Assembly: GCF_900156255.1 (NCBI RefSeq)
Contig: NZ_FTMK01000022.1
Location: 1 to 43,981, forward strand
Source: Paracoccus thiocyanatus
Lineage (GTDB): Bacteria > Pseudomonadota > Alphaproteobacteria > Rhodobacterales > Rhodobacteraceae
Direction: 5' to 3'
DNA length: 43,981 bases
Shown here: piece after piece, positions 36,644 through 43,981 of the stretch
Position numbering within the stretch: the stretch's first letter is position 1
How the letters are laid out: every line of letters starts with the position of its first letter
The notes under the pieces: generated by a model
The model's database searches: none
Seen by the model: the letters and a program-made list of their open reading frames with translations, nothing else
What the model was told of the DNA's origin: nothing
Made by a program: the position numbers and the translations under genes

Positions 36644-36666
36644 CTCGACTATTAATCCCCGTCAAG
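36644..36666. promoter_or_regulatory. Candidate iron-responsive dyad between vibH-like gene and entE
   Basis: CTCGAC and GTCAAG form an inverted repeat with an 11-base AT-rich centre (TATTAATCCCC), inside the divergent promoter gap of the siderophore genes. It lies in the only AT-rich patch of that gap. Such a dyad could bind an iron regulator (Fur/Mur, Irr, RirA or IscR type), but I cannot match it firmly to a consensus. Confidence 0.35.
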
Positions 36667-36715
36667 ACGCTCCGGCGGTCCTGGGCGGGATGCCGCTGTC
36701 AGAACAGGTGTCCGC

Positions 36716-38335
36716 ATGATCGAATTCAGCCCATGGCCGCAAGAGCTTGTCCGCCATTACCGCGAAGCCGGTTACTGGATCGACCAGCCGCTGACGCAAA
36801 TCCTGGACGCGCAACTGGCCGCCAATCCCCAGGCCGAGGCCCTGGTCTGCGGCTCGCGCCGCTTCAGCTATGCCGATCTGGACCGGCAATCGCGCAACCT
36901 TGCCGCACGCCTGGCGCGCCAGGGGCTGGGCCATGGCGACACGGCGCTGGTGCAATTGCCGAACGTGGCCGAGTTCTTCGTCGTCTTCTTCGCGCTGCTG
37001 CGCATCGGCGTGGTGCCGGTGAATGCGCTTTACAGTCATCGCCGGCTGGAGCTTGCCGAATATGCCCGCCAGATCGCGCCGCGGCTGGTCGTCGCCTCGC
37101 GCCGGCACGAACTGTTCCGCGACGATGCCTTTGCCGATGAACTGCGCGCCAAGGGTGTCTCGCATCTGCTGCTGCTGGACGAGGATGACCCGGCGCAAAG
37201 CCTGGCCCATTGGCTGACCCGCGACGGCGACCTGCCCCAGGGCGCGGCGCCGACCCCCGCTGATCAAGTGGCGTTTTTCCAGCTTTCTGGCGGCAGCACC
37301 GGCACGCCCAAGCTGATCCCGCGCACGCATAACGACTACGATTACAGCATCCGCGCCAGCGTCCGCATCTGCGGCGTGACCTCGGCCACGCGGTTCCTGT
37401 GCGCCCTGCCGGCGGCGCATAATTTCACCATGAGTTCGCCCGGCACGCTGGGGGTGTTCCACGCGGGCGGCACCGTGGTCATGGCCCCCAGCCCCGAGCC
37501 GCTGGCCTGTTTCGACATCGTGGCGCGCGAACGTGTCAGCATGGCGCCGCTGGTGCCGCCCGCCGTCGCCCTGTGGCTGCGCGCGGTCGAGGAAGACCCG
37601 GCGCGGCGCAGCCTGCTGGCCAGCCTTGACCTGATGCTGGTCGGTGGCGCCAGCTTTGCCGAGGCGACGGCGCGGCGCGTTCCCGAATTGCTGGGCTGCC
37701 GGTTGCAGCAGGTCTTCGGCATGGCCGAGGGGCTGGTGAACTATACCCGGCTGGACGATCCGCCCGAGGTGATCTTTACCACCCAGGGCCGCCCGATCAG
37801 CCCCGATGACGAGGTGCGCATCCTGGACGAAGACGGCCATGAGGTGCCGGACGGCGTCCCCGGCGCCCTGGCGACCCGCGGCCCCTATACTTTCCGCGGC
37901 TATTACGGCAGCCCGGAACACAATGCGAAAGCCTTTGACGCCAAGGGGTTTTATCACAGCGGCGACGTGGTGGTGCGACAGGGCGGCAACCTGCGCGTCG
38001 TCGGCCGCATCAAGGACCAGATCAACCGCGGCGGTGAAAAGATCGCCGCCGAAGAGATCGAGAACCTGCTGGTGCGCCACCCCGACATCACCCATGCCGC
38101 GCTGGTCGCAGCACCCGATGCGCATCTGGGCGAGAAAAGCTGCGCCTTTCTGGTGCTGCGCGACGGCGCGGGCAAGCTTTCGCCGCCGGCGCTGCGCCGG
38201 CACCTGCTGGAACTGGGCGTCGCCGAATACAAGCTGCCCGACCGCTTCCGCTTCGTGCCCGAACTGCCGCTGACGGCGGTGGGCAAGATCGACAAGCGCC
38301 GCCTGCGCGACAGCCTTGCGGCCGAAACCGCCTGA
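36716..38335 (+). CDS. entE: 2,3-dihydroxybenzoate-AMP ligase (EntE/DhbE/VibE)
   Basis: Activates 2,3-dihydroxybenzoate as the adenylate and loads it on the aryl carrier protein, 539 residues. Highly diagnostic motifs: YWIDQPLTQILDAQ near the N-terminus, FFQLSGGSTGTPKLIPRTH (about 184-202; core A3 and the DHB-ligase signature), AAHNFTMSSPG (aryl-binding pocket with Asn), FGMAEGLVNYTRLDDP, and the C-terminal catalytic lysine region PLTAVGKIDKRRL. It is followed 8 bases later by the carrier protein gene. Confidence 0.96.
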   Translation: MIEFSPWPQELVRHYREAGYWIDQPLTQILDAQLAANPQAEALVCGSRRFSYADLDRQSRNLAARLARQGLGHGDTALVQLPNVAEFFVVFFALLRIGVVPVNALYSHRRLELAEYARQIAPRLVVASRRHELFRDDAFADELRAKGVSHLLLLDEDDPAQSLAHWLTRDGDLPQGAAPTPADQVAFFQLSGGSTGTPKLIPRTHNDYDYSIRASVRICGVTSATRFLCALPAAHNFTMSSPGTLGVFHAGGTVVMAPSPEPLACFDIVARERVSMAPLVPPAVALWLRAVEEDPARRSLLASLDLMLVGGASFAEATARRVPELLGCRLQQVFGMAEGLVNYTRLDDPPEVIFTTQGRPISPDDEVRILDEDGHEVPDGVPGALATRGPYTFRGYYGSPEHNAKAFDAKGFYHSGDVVVRQGGNLRVVGRIKDQINRGGEKIAAEEIENLLVRHPDITHAALVAAPDAHLGEKSCAFLVLRDGAGKLSPPALRRHLLELGVAEYKLPDRFRFVPELPLTAVGKIDKRRLRDSLAAETA

Positions 38336-38343
38336 AAGGACGC

Positions 38344-38589
38344 ATGATGGATAGTGACGAAAAGACCGATCTCAGCCCCGAATGGCTGGCCGCCCGCGTC
38401 CAGAAGATGATCGAGGACGATTGCGAGATCGCCCCGGACGAGAACCTGGTGCTTTACGGGCTCGACTCGATCGCGGTCATGACGTTTTCGTCGGAACTGA
38501 AGCAGATGGGGATCGAGGCCAGTTTCGAGGAACTGGCCCGCGATCCGACGCTGGACAATTGGTGGGCGCTGATCGCCGCGCGCCGTTAG
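38344..38589 (+). CDS. Aryl carrier protein (stand-alone)
   Basis: An 81-residue carrier protein with the phosphopantetheine serine in LYGLDSIAVM (S42). In E. coli this domain is fused to the C-terminus of EntB; here it is separate and sits behind entE. It needs a phosphopantetheinyl transferase, not found in the window. Two ATGs (38344 and 38347) follow GAAAGGACGC. Its stop overlaps that of entA by a few bases (convergent). Confidence 0.92.
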   Translation: MMDSDEKTDLSPEWLAARVQKMIEDDCEIAPDENLVLYGLDSIAVMTFSSELKQMGIEASFEELARDPTLDNWWALIAARR

Positions 38590-39356
38590 GCGCGCTGGGT
38601 CGCCCCGCCGTCGACGTAAAGGTCGGCCATGGTGACATGGCCCGCCTGATCCGACAGCAGGAACATCACCGCGCCGGCGATATCTTCGGGGGTCGCCAGC
38701 TTTTTCAGCGGGATGCCGGTGCGATAGGCGTCCAGGCTGCCCTCGATCACCGCGCGCTCGCCTGCGCCGCCGTCCTCGGTCCACATGCCGGTCTGCATCG
38801 GCGTCAGGGTCGAGCCGGGCGCGACGATGTTGCAGCGCACGCCCTGCGCGGCCAGTTCAAGCCCCAGGCAGCGCACCAGCATGGTCGCCGCCGCCTTGGA
38901 TGCCGCATAGACGCCCATGTTCATGCGCGGGATGCCGGCGGCGTTCGAACTGACCGCGACGATTGCGCCGCCGCCGCTGCCCGCCATGGCCCGGCCCATG
39001 GCGCGGGTGACGTTGAAGCTGCCGCGGGCATTGACGGCCATCACCCGCTCCCACTCCTCGGGGGGCAGGTCCAGCAGCGGCCCGATGGCCAGCACCCCGG
39101 CCGTATGGACGCCAAGGCCCAGCGGCCCATGCGCCGCGACGATTTCGGCCACCAGCGCCTCGACGGCATCGCCGTCGCGCACGTCCAGCACCCGGTTTTC
39201 TGCCCCGGCGACGGGATTGCCGGCCAGCGCGGCTTCGGTATCGGTGGCCACGACCTTGGCCCCCGCCTCCAGCAGCGCGGCGACGACCGCCCGGCCGATG
39301 CCGCCCGCGGCGCCGGTGACGATGGCGGTTCGCCCCTGAAATCCGGTCAGGCGCAT
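38586..39356 (-). CDS. entA: 2,3-dihydro-2,3-dihydroxybenzoate dehydrogenase (EntA)
   Basis: NAD-dependent SDR that oxidises 2,3-dihydro-2,3-dihydroxybenzoate to 2,3-dihydroxybenzoate, 256 residues. The nucleotide loop is [24 protein letters not shown]-like [11 protein letters not shown] follows, the catalytic pair is YAASKAA, and C-terminal [10 protein letters not shown] is typical. Start at 39356 gives the usual [16 protein letters not shown] start and overlaps entB by 10 bases. Assigned as EntA from context with entB/entC/entE; alone it would be a generic SDR. Confidence 0.9.
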   Translation of the reverse strand: MRLTGFQGRTAIVTGAAGGIGRAVVAALLEAGAKVVATDTEAALAGNPVAGAENRVLDVRDGDAVEALVAEIVAAHGPLGLGVHTAGVLAIGPLLDLPPEEWERVMAVNARGSFNVTRAMGRAMAGSGGGAIVAVSSNAAGIPRMNMGVYAASKAAATMLVRCLGLELAAQGVRCNIVAPGSTLTPMQTGMWTEDGGAGERAVIEGSLDAYRTGIPLKKLATPEDIAGAVMFLLSDQAGHVTMADLYVDGGATQRA

Positions 39357-40003
39357 GATTGCGCCTCGGATGCGGCAAGGGCGTCCAGCGCCTGCCGGCT
39401 GGACAGGGGCACGCCGCAGGTGGCGGCGATCCATTCCATTGCCAGGTCATGCTTGTCGCGGGAGAAATCGGCCTGCGCATCGGCCACGGCAAAGGCTTCG
39501 ATGTCGCGCTGGAACGCCTCGGCGGCGGTGGCAAGGCAGCCGATATGGGCATAGATGCCGCAGATCATCAACTGGTCGCGGCCGCGCGCGCGCATCAGAT
39601 GTTCCAGATTGGACCGCTGAAAGGCGCTGTAGCGATGCTTGACCAGCACGATATCGCCCGCAGCCGGGGCCAGTTCGGGCAGAATCTGTTCATGTTCGGG
39701 GACGGCCTGCATCCCCGGCCCCCACAGGTCGGCCTGAAGCCCGCGATCGGGGCGGAACTGGTCGCCCTTTTGCGCGGTGTAAAAGACCGGCACCCCTGCC
39801 GCCCGCGCGGCCTGGATCAGCCGGGCGATATTGCCGACCACCGGCGCCAGCGGCGCGTCTTGGGGATAGATGCGGCAGAAATAGCGCTGCATGTCATGGA
39901 CCAGCAGCGCCAGCCGGTCGCGCCGGGGCTGCCAGGGGCCGCGCGCCTTGGGCAGTTCGGCCTGGGTCGGGGGGGCATAGGGCGCAATGGCGGGCAGGGC
40001 CAT
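39347..40003 (-). CDS. entB: Isochorismatase (EntB N-terminal domain only)
   Basis: Hydrolyses isochorismate to pyruvate and 2,3-dihydro-2,3-dihydroxybenzoate, 218 residues. Conserved parts are RLALLVHDMQRYFCRIYP, VFYTAQKGDQFRPDRGLQADLWGPG, VLVKHRYSAFQRSNLEHLM and CGIYAHIGCLATAAEAFQRD. It ends after the hydrolase domain; the aryl carrier domain of classical EntB is encoded separately at 38344. The start overlaps the entC stop by one base. Confidence 0.94.
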   Translation of the reverse strand: MALPAIAPYAPPTQAELPKARGPWQPRRDRLALLVHDMQRYFCRIYPQDAPLAPVVGNIARLIQAARAAGVPVFYTAQKGDQFRPDRGLQADLWGPGMQAVPEHEQILPELAPAAGDIVLVKHRYSAFQRSNLEHLMRARGRDQLMICGIYAHIGCLATAAEAFQRDIEAFAVADAQADFSRDKHDLAMEWIAATCGVPLSSRQALDALAASEAQSCA

Positions 40004-41202
40004 CAGGTCTCTCCGTTGCAGGGCAGGTCTTGCAGCGCGGCGTCCTGCGGCAGGCCAAGGGCCGCCAGAAGCGCGCCGAACTTGGCGCTGGTCTCGGCGG
40101 CCTCGGCCATCGGGTCCGAGCCGGGGACGATCCCCGCGCCCGCGTAAAGTCGCGCGCGCCGGCCGCTGATCTCGGCGCAGCGAATGGCGACATGCCAGGC
40201 ACCGTCGCCCTTGGCGTCGCACCAGCCGACCGCGCCGGCATAGAAATCCCGCGCCACGGGCTCGATGGTCTTGATGAGCTCTGCCGCCCGCGCCGTCGGC
40301 ACGCCGCAGACCGCCGGCGTCGGATGCAGCGCCGAGGCCAGCACGACCGAAGGCGTGTCCCCGTCCTTCAGCCGGCCTTCGATCCGGGTGCCAAGGTGCC
40401 ACATGCTGCGGGTCGAGGTGAGGCGCGTGCCTTCGGGACAGGACAGGTCCCGGCAATAGGGGGCAAGGATGTCCAGGATCGATTCGACGACCAGGGCGTG
40501 TTCGCGCTGGTCCTTGGCCGATTGCGCCAGCGCCGCCGCCGCGGCGCGGTCGGCGGCAGGGTCGGCCAGTCGCCGGGCCGAGCCGGCAAGCGGATGGGAC
40601 AGCACGCGCCGCCCCTGCTTTTCGACCAGCAATTCGGGGGTGGCGCCGCATAGCGCCCGGCCTTGCGGATGATCCGCCCCCCAAGGCAGTGCCACGCGAA
40701 AGGCGGTGACGCTGCGGTCGGCGCGCAGTTGCGCCATCAGCGCCTCGATCGGGACCGGCGCGGCGGATTCCACCAGCAGCGTGCGGGCCAGCACGATCTT
40801 TTCCAGCGCGTCAGACCGGCCCGCCTCGTCCGCCATGATGCCAAGCGCACGCGATACCGCCTGGGCATAATCGCAGGCCGAAGGTTCCGCGGTCAGCCGC
40901 CAGCCGGCCAGGGGCAAGCCATCCTGAACGCTGGCCAAGGGCGCGCGCGCCTTGTCGCGACGGCATTGCCATAGGCAATCCGCCGCCTCGCGGTCAAAGG
41001 GCAGGGCGCCGCCGATGATCTCGTCCGGGTCCAGCGCGATCGCGGCGATGCGCGAAGCCAGGGTCGCCGCGGTGCCGGGTGCGATCCGCTGCGCGGGGCC
41101 GCGGCCCAGGATGCAGCCCGAAGGCCCTTCGAAACCGAATAGAACCGGGTCAGGCACGGGCGACGCCGTCTTTTTCGGCGCCTCGGACAAGCGGATGTTC
41201 AT
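40003..41202 (-). CDS. entC: Isochorismate synthase (EntC/DhbC)
   Basis: Converts chorismate to isochorismate, first committed step of 2,3-dihydroxybenzoate synthesis, 399 residues. Chorismate-binding motifs: EKIVLARTLLVES, GATPELLVEKQGRRVLSHPLAGSA, KDQREHALVVESILDIL, TSTRSMWHLGTRIEGRL, and HPTPAVCGVPTARAAELI. Start at 41202 is preceded by GAGATGAATC. It is the first gene of the entC-entB-entA operon. Confidence 0.95.
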   Translation of the reverse strand: MNIRLSEAPKKTASPVPDPVLFGFEGPSGCILGRGPAQRIAPGTAATLASRIAAIALDPDEIIGGALPFDREAADCLWQCRRDKARAPLASVQDGLPLAGWRLTAEPSACDYAQAVSRALGIMADEAGRSDALEKIVLARTLLVESAAPVPIEALMAQLRADRSVTAFRVALPWGADHPQGRALCGATPELLVEKQGRRVLSHPLAGSARRLADPAADRAAAAALAQSAKDQREHALVVESILDILAPYCRDLSCPEGTRLTSTRSMWHLGTRIEGRLKDGDTPSVVLASALHPTPAVCGVPTARAAELIKTIEPVARDFYAGAVGWCDAKGDGAWHVAIRCAEISGRRARLYAGAGIVPGSDPMAEAAETSAKFGALLAALGLPQDAALQDLPCNGET

Positions 41203-41549
41203 GATTCATCTCGTTCTCAAAGGAATTTCGTCCCCGATCCGGTGCATTCCCATGACGGCGGTCATGATCTATTCTGCGATCAGATCTTTGGGCAGAACTC
41301 TCCTGCGCAGGTGGCAACAGACATATCGGGTGGCGAACCGCGCAATCCCACTGAACGCACGGTGGGCGGTCTTGAACATCCCGCCCTTCGGCTTCCCCGC
41401 GCAATCTGTCAAAGCGCCCAGGGAAAGGCAAGTAAAAAGATCAGGATTAAAGCCGGCGGTAGAATTGTCGCATTCCTGCCACGCGGCCGCCGGAACTCCG
41501 CCCCGGTTCCAAAGGTTGCCGAAGCTGGGTTAACGAGGGAGCGGGCAGC
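41203..41549. promoter_or_regulatory. entC upstream region with a 16-base dyad
   Basis: A 347-base gap between entC and the divergent kinase gene. At 41251-41266 is a perfect dyad CATGAC-GGCG-GTCATG, about 50 bases upstream of the entC start, which could be an operator. No protein-coding gene is supported in the gap. Confidence 0.4.
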
Positions 41550-42512
41550 ATGGCCGGCCAGGGCGAAGCAAGTCAAAGCGGCGATTTCGATCTGGCGGCG
41601 GCGCGGGTCTGCGTCATCGTGAACATGCGGTCGGGCCGCGAAGGCGGCAAGGAGACCGCGCAAAAGCTGGACGCCGCGCTAAGGGGCCGGGTGGCCGAGC
41701 TGTGCTTTCAGGACACCGGCACGGGCGCCGACCTGCCGGCAATGGCGCGCCGCGCGGTGAACGGCGGGTTCGACCTTATCGTCGCCGCCGGCGGCGACGG
41801 AACCCAAGCCGCGGTGGCGGGCGCGGTCGCCGGCAGCTCGGCGGCGATGGCGGTGATCCCCGGCGGCACCTTCAACTATTTCGCCCGCGACCTCGGCTCG
41901 GGCGAAACGGTGGATGAGGCGCTGAAGATCTTTGACGCGCCGCGCATCCGCCGGGTCCATGTCGGCGAAATGAACGGCATGATCTTCCTGAACAATGTCA
42001 GTTTCGGCGCCTATCCCGAAATCCTGCGGCGCCGCGAAAGCATTTATCGCCGCTGGGGCCGCTCGCGGCTGGCGGCCTATTGGTCGGCGGTGGCGGTCCT
42101 GTGGAGGCTGCGCCGGCCGCTGCACCTGACGGTGCGGGCGGATGGCCGCGAACAGCGCTTCACCACCGCGCTGGCCTTCGTGGCCAAAAGCGCCTACCAG
42201 CTTGACGCTTTCGGGCTGGAAGGCGCCGATTGCCTGCGCCGCGGCCAGATGGCGCTGTTGCTGGCGCGGGCGAAAAGGCCCGGCCCCCTGGTGCGCTCGG
42301 CCCTGCGCCTGGCGCTGGGCAAAAGCGCGCGCTATGCCGATTTCGACCTGATCTGCGCCGAGGAATTCGAACTCGAAACCGTGCCGCGCCACGAATACGT
42401 CGCCCATGACGGCGAAAAGATCTGGATGGATTCGCCGTTTCGCATCCGGGTGCGCCATGGCGCGCTTAGGGTGCTTGTGCCGGCCGGAAGCGGCGGGCGG
42501 GATGCGCAATGA
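41550..42512 (+). CDS. Diacylglycerol-kinase-family lipid kinase
   Basis: A 320-residue protein of the DAGK/YegS/sphingosine-kinase fold. It phosphorylates a lipid or a related hydroxyl group. The nucleotide-binding loop is VAAGGDGTQAAVAGA (about 75-90) and the next motif is IPGGTFNYFARDLG, variant of the common PxGTxNxFAR. C-terminal DGEKIWMDSPFRIRV is the metal/ATP site region. Start at 41550 follows GGGAGCGGGC. Its stop overlaps the metallophosphoesterase start. Confidence 0.88.
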   Translation: MAGQGEASQSGDFDLAAARVCVIVNMRSGREGGKETAQKLDAALRGRVAELCFQDTGTGADLPAMARRAVNGGFDLIVAAGGDGTQAAVAGAVAGSSAAMAVIPGGTFNYFARDLGSGETVDEALKIFDAPRIRRVHVGEMNGMIFLNNVSFGAYPEILRRRESIYRRWGRSRLAAYWSAVAVLWRLRRPLHLTVRADGREQRFTTALAFVAKSAYQLDAFGLEGADCLRRGQMALLLARAKRPGPLVRSALRLALGKSARYADFDLICAEEFELETVPRHEYVAHDGEKIWMDSPFRIRVRHGALRVLVPAGSGGRDAQ

Positions 42513-43297
42513 CGCGGCTGCTGCATCTTTCGGACCTGCATTTCGGATTGCAGCGCCAGGCACTGGTCGAGCCGCTTGTCGACCGGATCAACGCCGCCGG
42601 CGCCGACCTGGTGGTGGTGACGGGCGATCTGACCCATCGCGGCCGCTCGGCGCAATTCGCCCAGGCGGCCGCCTTCCTGCGCCGGATCGAATCGCCGCTG
42701 CTTGCGGTTCCGGGCAATCACGACATCCCGCTTTACAAGCTGGCCGAGCGGATGCTGCGCCCTTGGCGCCGCTGGCGCAAGGCCATTGCGGAAAACCTCG
42801 AACCGGTCGGACAGGTCGGCAACCTGCGGGTCCAGGGCCTGAACAGCGTCGACCCCATGGCCTGGCAGCGCGGCATGGTCACGCCGGGGCAGCTTGCCCG
42901 CGTCGTCGCCGGGCTGGACCCGGCTTGCATCAACGTGGTCGCGCTGCACCACCCGATGCAGCAGCAGCCACAGGTGGACAAGGCCCTGATGCAGGGTGCC
43001 AGGCCGGCCCTGGCGGGACTGGAGGCCGAAGGCGCGCATCTGATCCTGACCGGCCACCTGCATCGCTGGTCGATCGGGGCCTTCCAGGGCTGCCGGGGGC
43101 GGCCGGTCCTGCAAGTCCAGGCCGGCACCGCGCTTTGCGCCCGCCCCGACGACCGGCAGAATGAATTCGCGGTGCTGGATTTCGCCGGCCCCGACCTGTT
43201 GGTCGCGCGCCATGTCGCGCCGATGGACGAGCCCGGCTTCCGCCCGCCCCAGCATCTGCGCTTCACCCGCCGCGGCGGACTCTGGCGCCCGGCCTGA
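42509..43297 (+). CDS. Calcineurin-like metallophosphoesterase
   Basis: A 262-residue phosphoesterase with the complete metal-binding set: SDLHFG, VVVTGDLTHRGR, VPGNHDIPLY, ALHHPM and LTGHLHRW. The type resembles 3',5'-cyclic-nucleotide or UDP-sugar phosphoesterases, but the substrate cannot be assigned. ATGA overlap with the lipid kinase gene suggests a joint role, perhaps in lipid turnover. Confidence 0.88.
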   Translation: MTRLLHLSDLHFGLQRQALVEPLVDRINAAGADLVVVTGDLTHRGRSAQFAQAAAFLRRIESPLLAVPGNHDIPLYKLAERMLRPWRRWRKAIAENLEPVGQVGNLRVQGLNSVDPMAWQRGMVTPGQLARVVAGLDPACINVVALHHPMQQQPQVDKALMQGARPALAGLEAEGAHLILTGHLHRWSIGAFQGCRGRPVLQVQAGTALCARPDDRQNEFAVLDFAGPDLLVARHVAPMDEPGFRPPQHLRFTRRGGLWRPA

Positions 43298-43380
43298 CCT
43301 TCTTTCGTGGATAAATATCCTGGGGGAGCCCCTCGCGGACCCCGCCCTAGGGGTCCGCGAGGGGCGGGGGCAAAGCCCCC
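43298..43380 (+). repeat. Structured intergenic repeat, copy 2
   Basis: Starts CCTTCTTTCGTGGATAAATA, then TCCTGGGGG. It holds a perfect 16-base-pair stem (43328-43343 with 43350-43365, loop GCCCTA) and then GGGGGC-AAA-GCCCCC. Same core blocks as at 20385-20438. It lies directly after the phosphoesterase stop. Confidence 0.75.
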
Positions 43381-43534
43381 GGCCCGGCCTGGCCACCGGG
43401 GACGGCGGGAAAGACCTTGCCGCAAGCCTCGCCGCCGGACGCCGGCATAAGGCCCATCTGCGCCTGGGCCGCCGCGGCCAGCCCGGTGGACCCCAGCGGG
43501 CGCGGGCCGTCCGGCGGGCTTCGGCCCCAGGGCT

Positions 43535-43682
43535 TCAGAATTCCCAGCTCACGCCCATCGACACCTCGTGCTGGTCCATGAACAGGGTGGTTTCCTGACC
43601 AAATCCCGGCGTGCGGTTGGTCCCGGTCCTGGTTTCCCGGAAGGCGTGGGTATAGCTGCCGGTCAGCGTCGCGCGTTCGGTG
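43535..43682 (-). pseudogene. C-terminal fragment of an outer-membrane beta-barrel protein
   Basis: About 49 codons ending in aromatic F (ATLTGSYTHAFRETRTGTN ... MDQHEVSMGVSWEF). The alternating pattern and terminal phenylalanine are typical of outer-membrane barrels, possibly the OmpP1/FadL type. The 5' part of the gene is replaced by istB sequence at about 43682. Confidence 0.6.
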
Positions 43683-43981
43683 AAGCGACAGCACGAACCG
43701 CAGCAAATCGTGGGCGACCTGCTGAACGCCGAGATCAGCGAGAAACAAGCTCGCTCGATCAAATACCAGATGACCATCGCCAAGCTGCCCTTGGCCAAGG
43801 AAGTCGACGAGTTCAGCTTCGAAGACACGCCCGTAAACGAAACGCTGGTGCGCGATCTGGCCTCCGGAGAGTTCCTCGAGCATCAGCGTAACGTCGTCCT
43901 CATCGGCGGCACCGGGACCGGCAAATCCCACCTTGCCGTCAGCATCGCCCGGGCCTGCATCCGCCGTGGCAAGCGCGGCCG
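43683..43981 (+). CDS. istB: IS21-family IstB helper ATPase, partial
   Basis: An interior piece of IstB, the AAA+ transposition helper of IS21 elements. Readable from KRQHEPQQIVGDLLNAEISE, through SIKYQMTIAKLPLAKEVDEF, to the Walker A loop LIGGTGTGKSHLAVSIARAC, where the window ends. The N-terminal ~25 residues and any upstream istA are absent: the coding sequence joins the barrel fragment directly. So it is truncated at both ends, once by rearrangement and once by the window edge. Confidence 0.88.

Noticed and set aside
40952..41533. Plus-strand frame across the entC promoter
   Set aside because: It begins inside entC antisense and has no domain or ribosome-binding site.

Overview
The window is a GC-rich stretch of an alphaproteobacterial chromosome. 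The gene order (xseB-ispA-dxs, dapF-mtaB), the protein sequences, the dense stop/start overlaps and a catechol siderophore locus with a stand-alone condensation domain all point to Rhodobacteraceae, most likely Paracoccus. This assignment is inference from content. Both window edges fall inside insertion sequences: the first base is the outer end of an IS66-family inverted repeat, and the last ~300 bases are inside an IS21-type istB gene. This looks like a contig bounded by repeats.

Layout. 1-3165 is a complete IS66-family element (tnpA, tnpB, tnpC and a pRiA4b ORF-3-like passenger) inserted into an unknown gene whose 3' part survives. 3.6-4.06 kb holds no recognisable gene. 4.06-9.1 kb is a metal/metalloid resistance block on the minus strand: chrB-chrA (chromate) and arsR-arsC-acr3-arsH (arsenic), with a candidate ArsR operator. 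9.3-11.7 kb is a sulP-type transporter followed by a universal stress protein gene. 12.1-17.3 kb is a compact type II-C CRISPR-Cas locus: a six-repeat array, cas2, cas1, a 1068-residue cas9 with all nuclease motifs, and a tracrRNA gene divergent from cas9. A degenerate CRISPR repeat lies between cas9 and the tracrRNA anti-repeat in the same orientation, so a longer transcript could fold into a self-contained guide RNA. A 50-nt near-perfect nested palindrome abuts the last array repeat.

17.6-30.4 kb is mostly housekeeping: tRNA-Lys, dapF, mtaB, a DUF983 protein, a histone-deacetylase-like hydrolase, xseB-ispA-dxs, an SH3-domain lipoprotein-like protein, a sugar-epimerase-like SDR, a luciferase-like oxidoreductase, AMP nucleosidase, HU, an EamA exporter and two small proteins converging on one terminator. 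30.7-35.2 kb carries a secreted CAP-domain/RTX protein, tRNA-Cys, a cyclopropane-fatty-acid-synthase-like methyltransferase, tRNA-Gly and two small membrane proteins.

35.2-41.2 kb is a 2,3-dihydroxybenzoate siderophore cluster: a VibH-like amide synthase diverges from entE and a free-standing aryl carrier protein, which converge with entC-entB-entA. EntC, EntB and EntA make 2,3-dihydroxybenzoate from chorismate, EntE loads it on the carrier protein, and the VibH-like enzyme would transfer it to a polyamine. That matches the known parabactin chemistry of Paracoccus. 41.5-43.3 kb is a lipid-kinase/metallophosphoesterase pair. The right edge is a structured intergenic repeat, the C-terminal remnant of an outer-membrane beta-barrel gene and the 5'-truncated istB.
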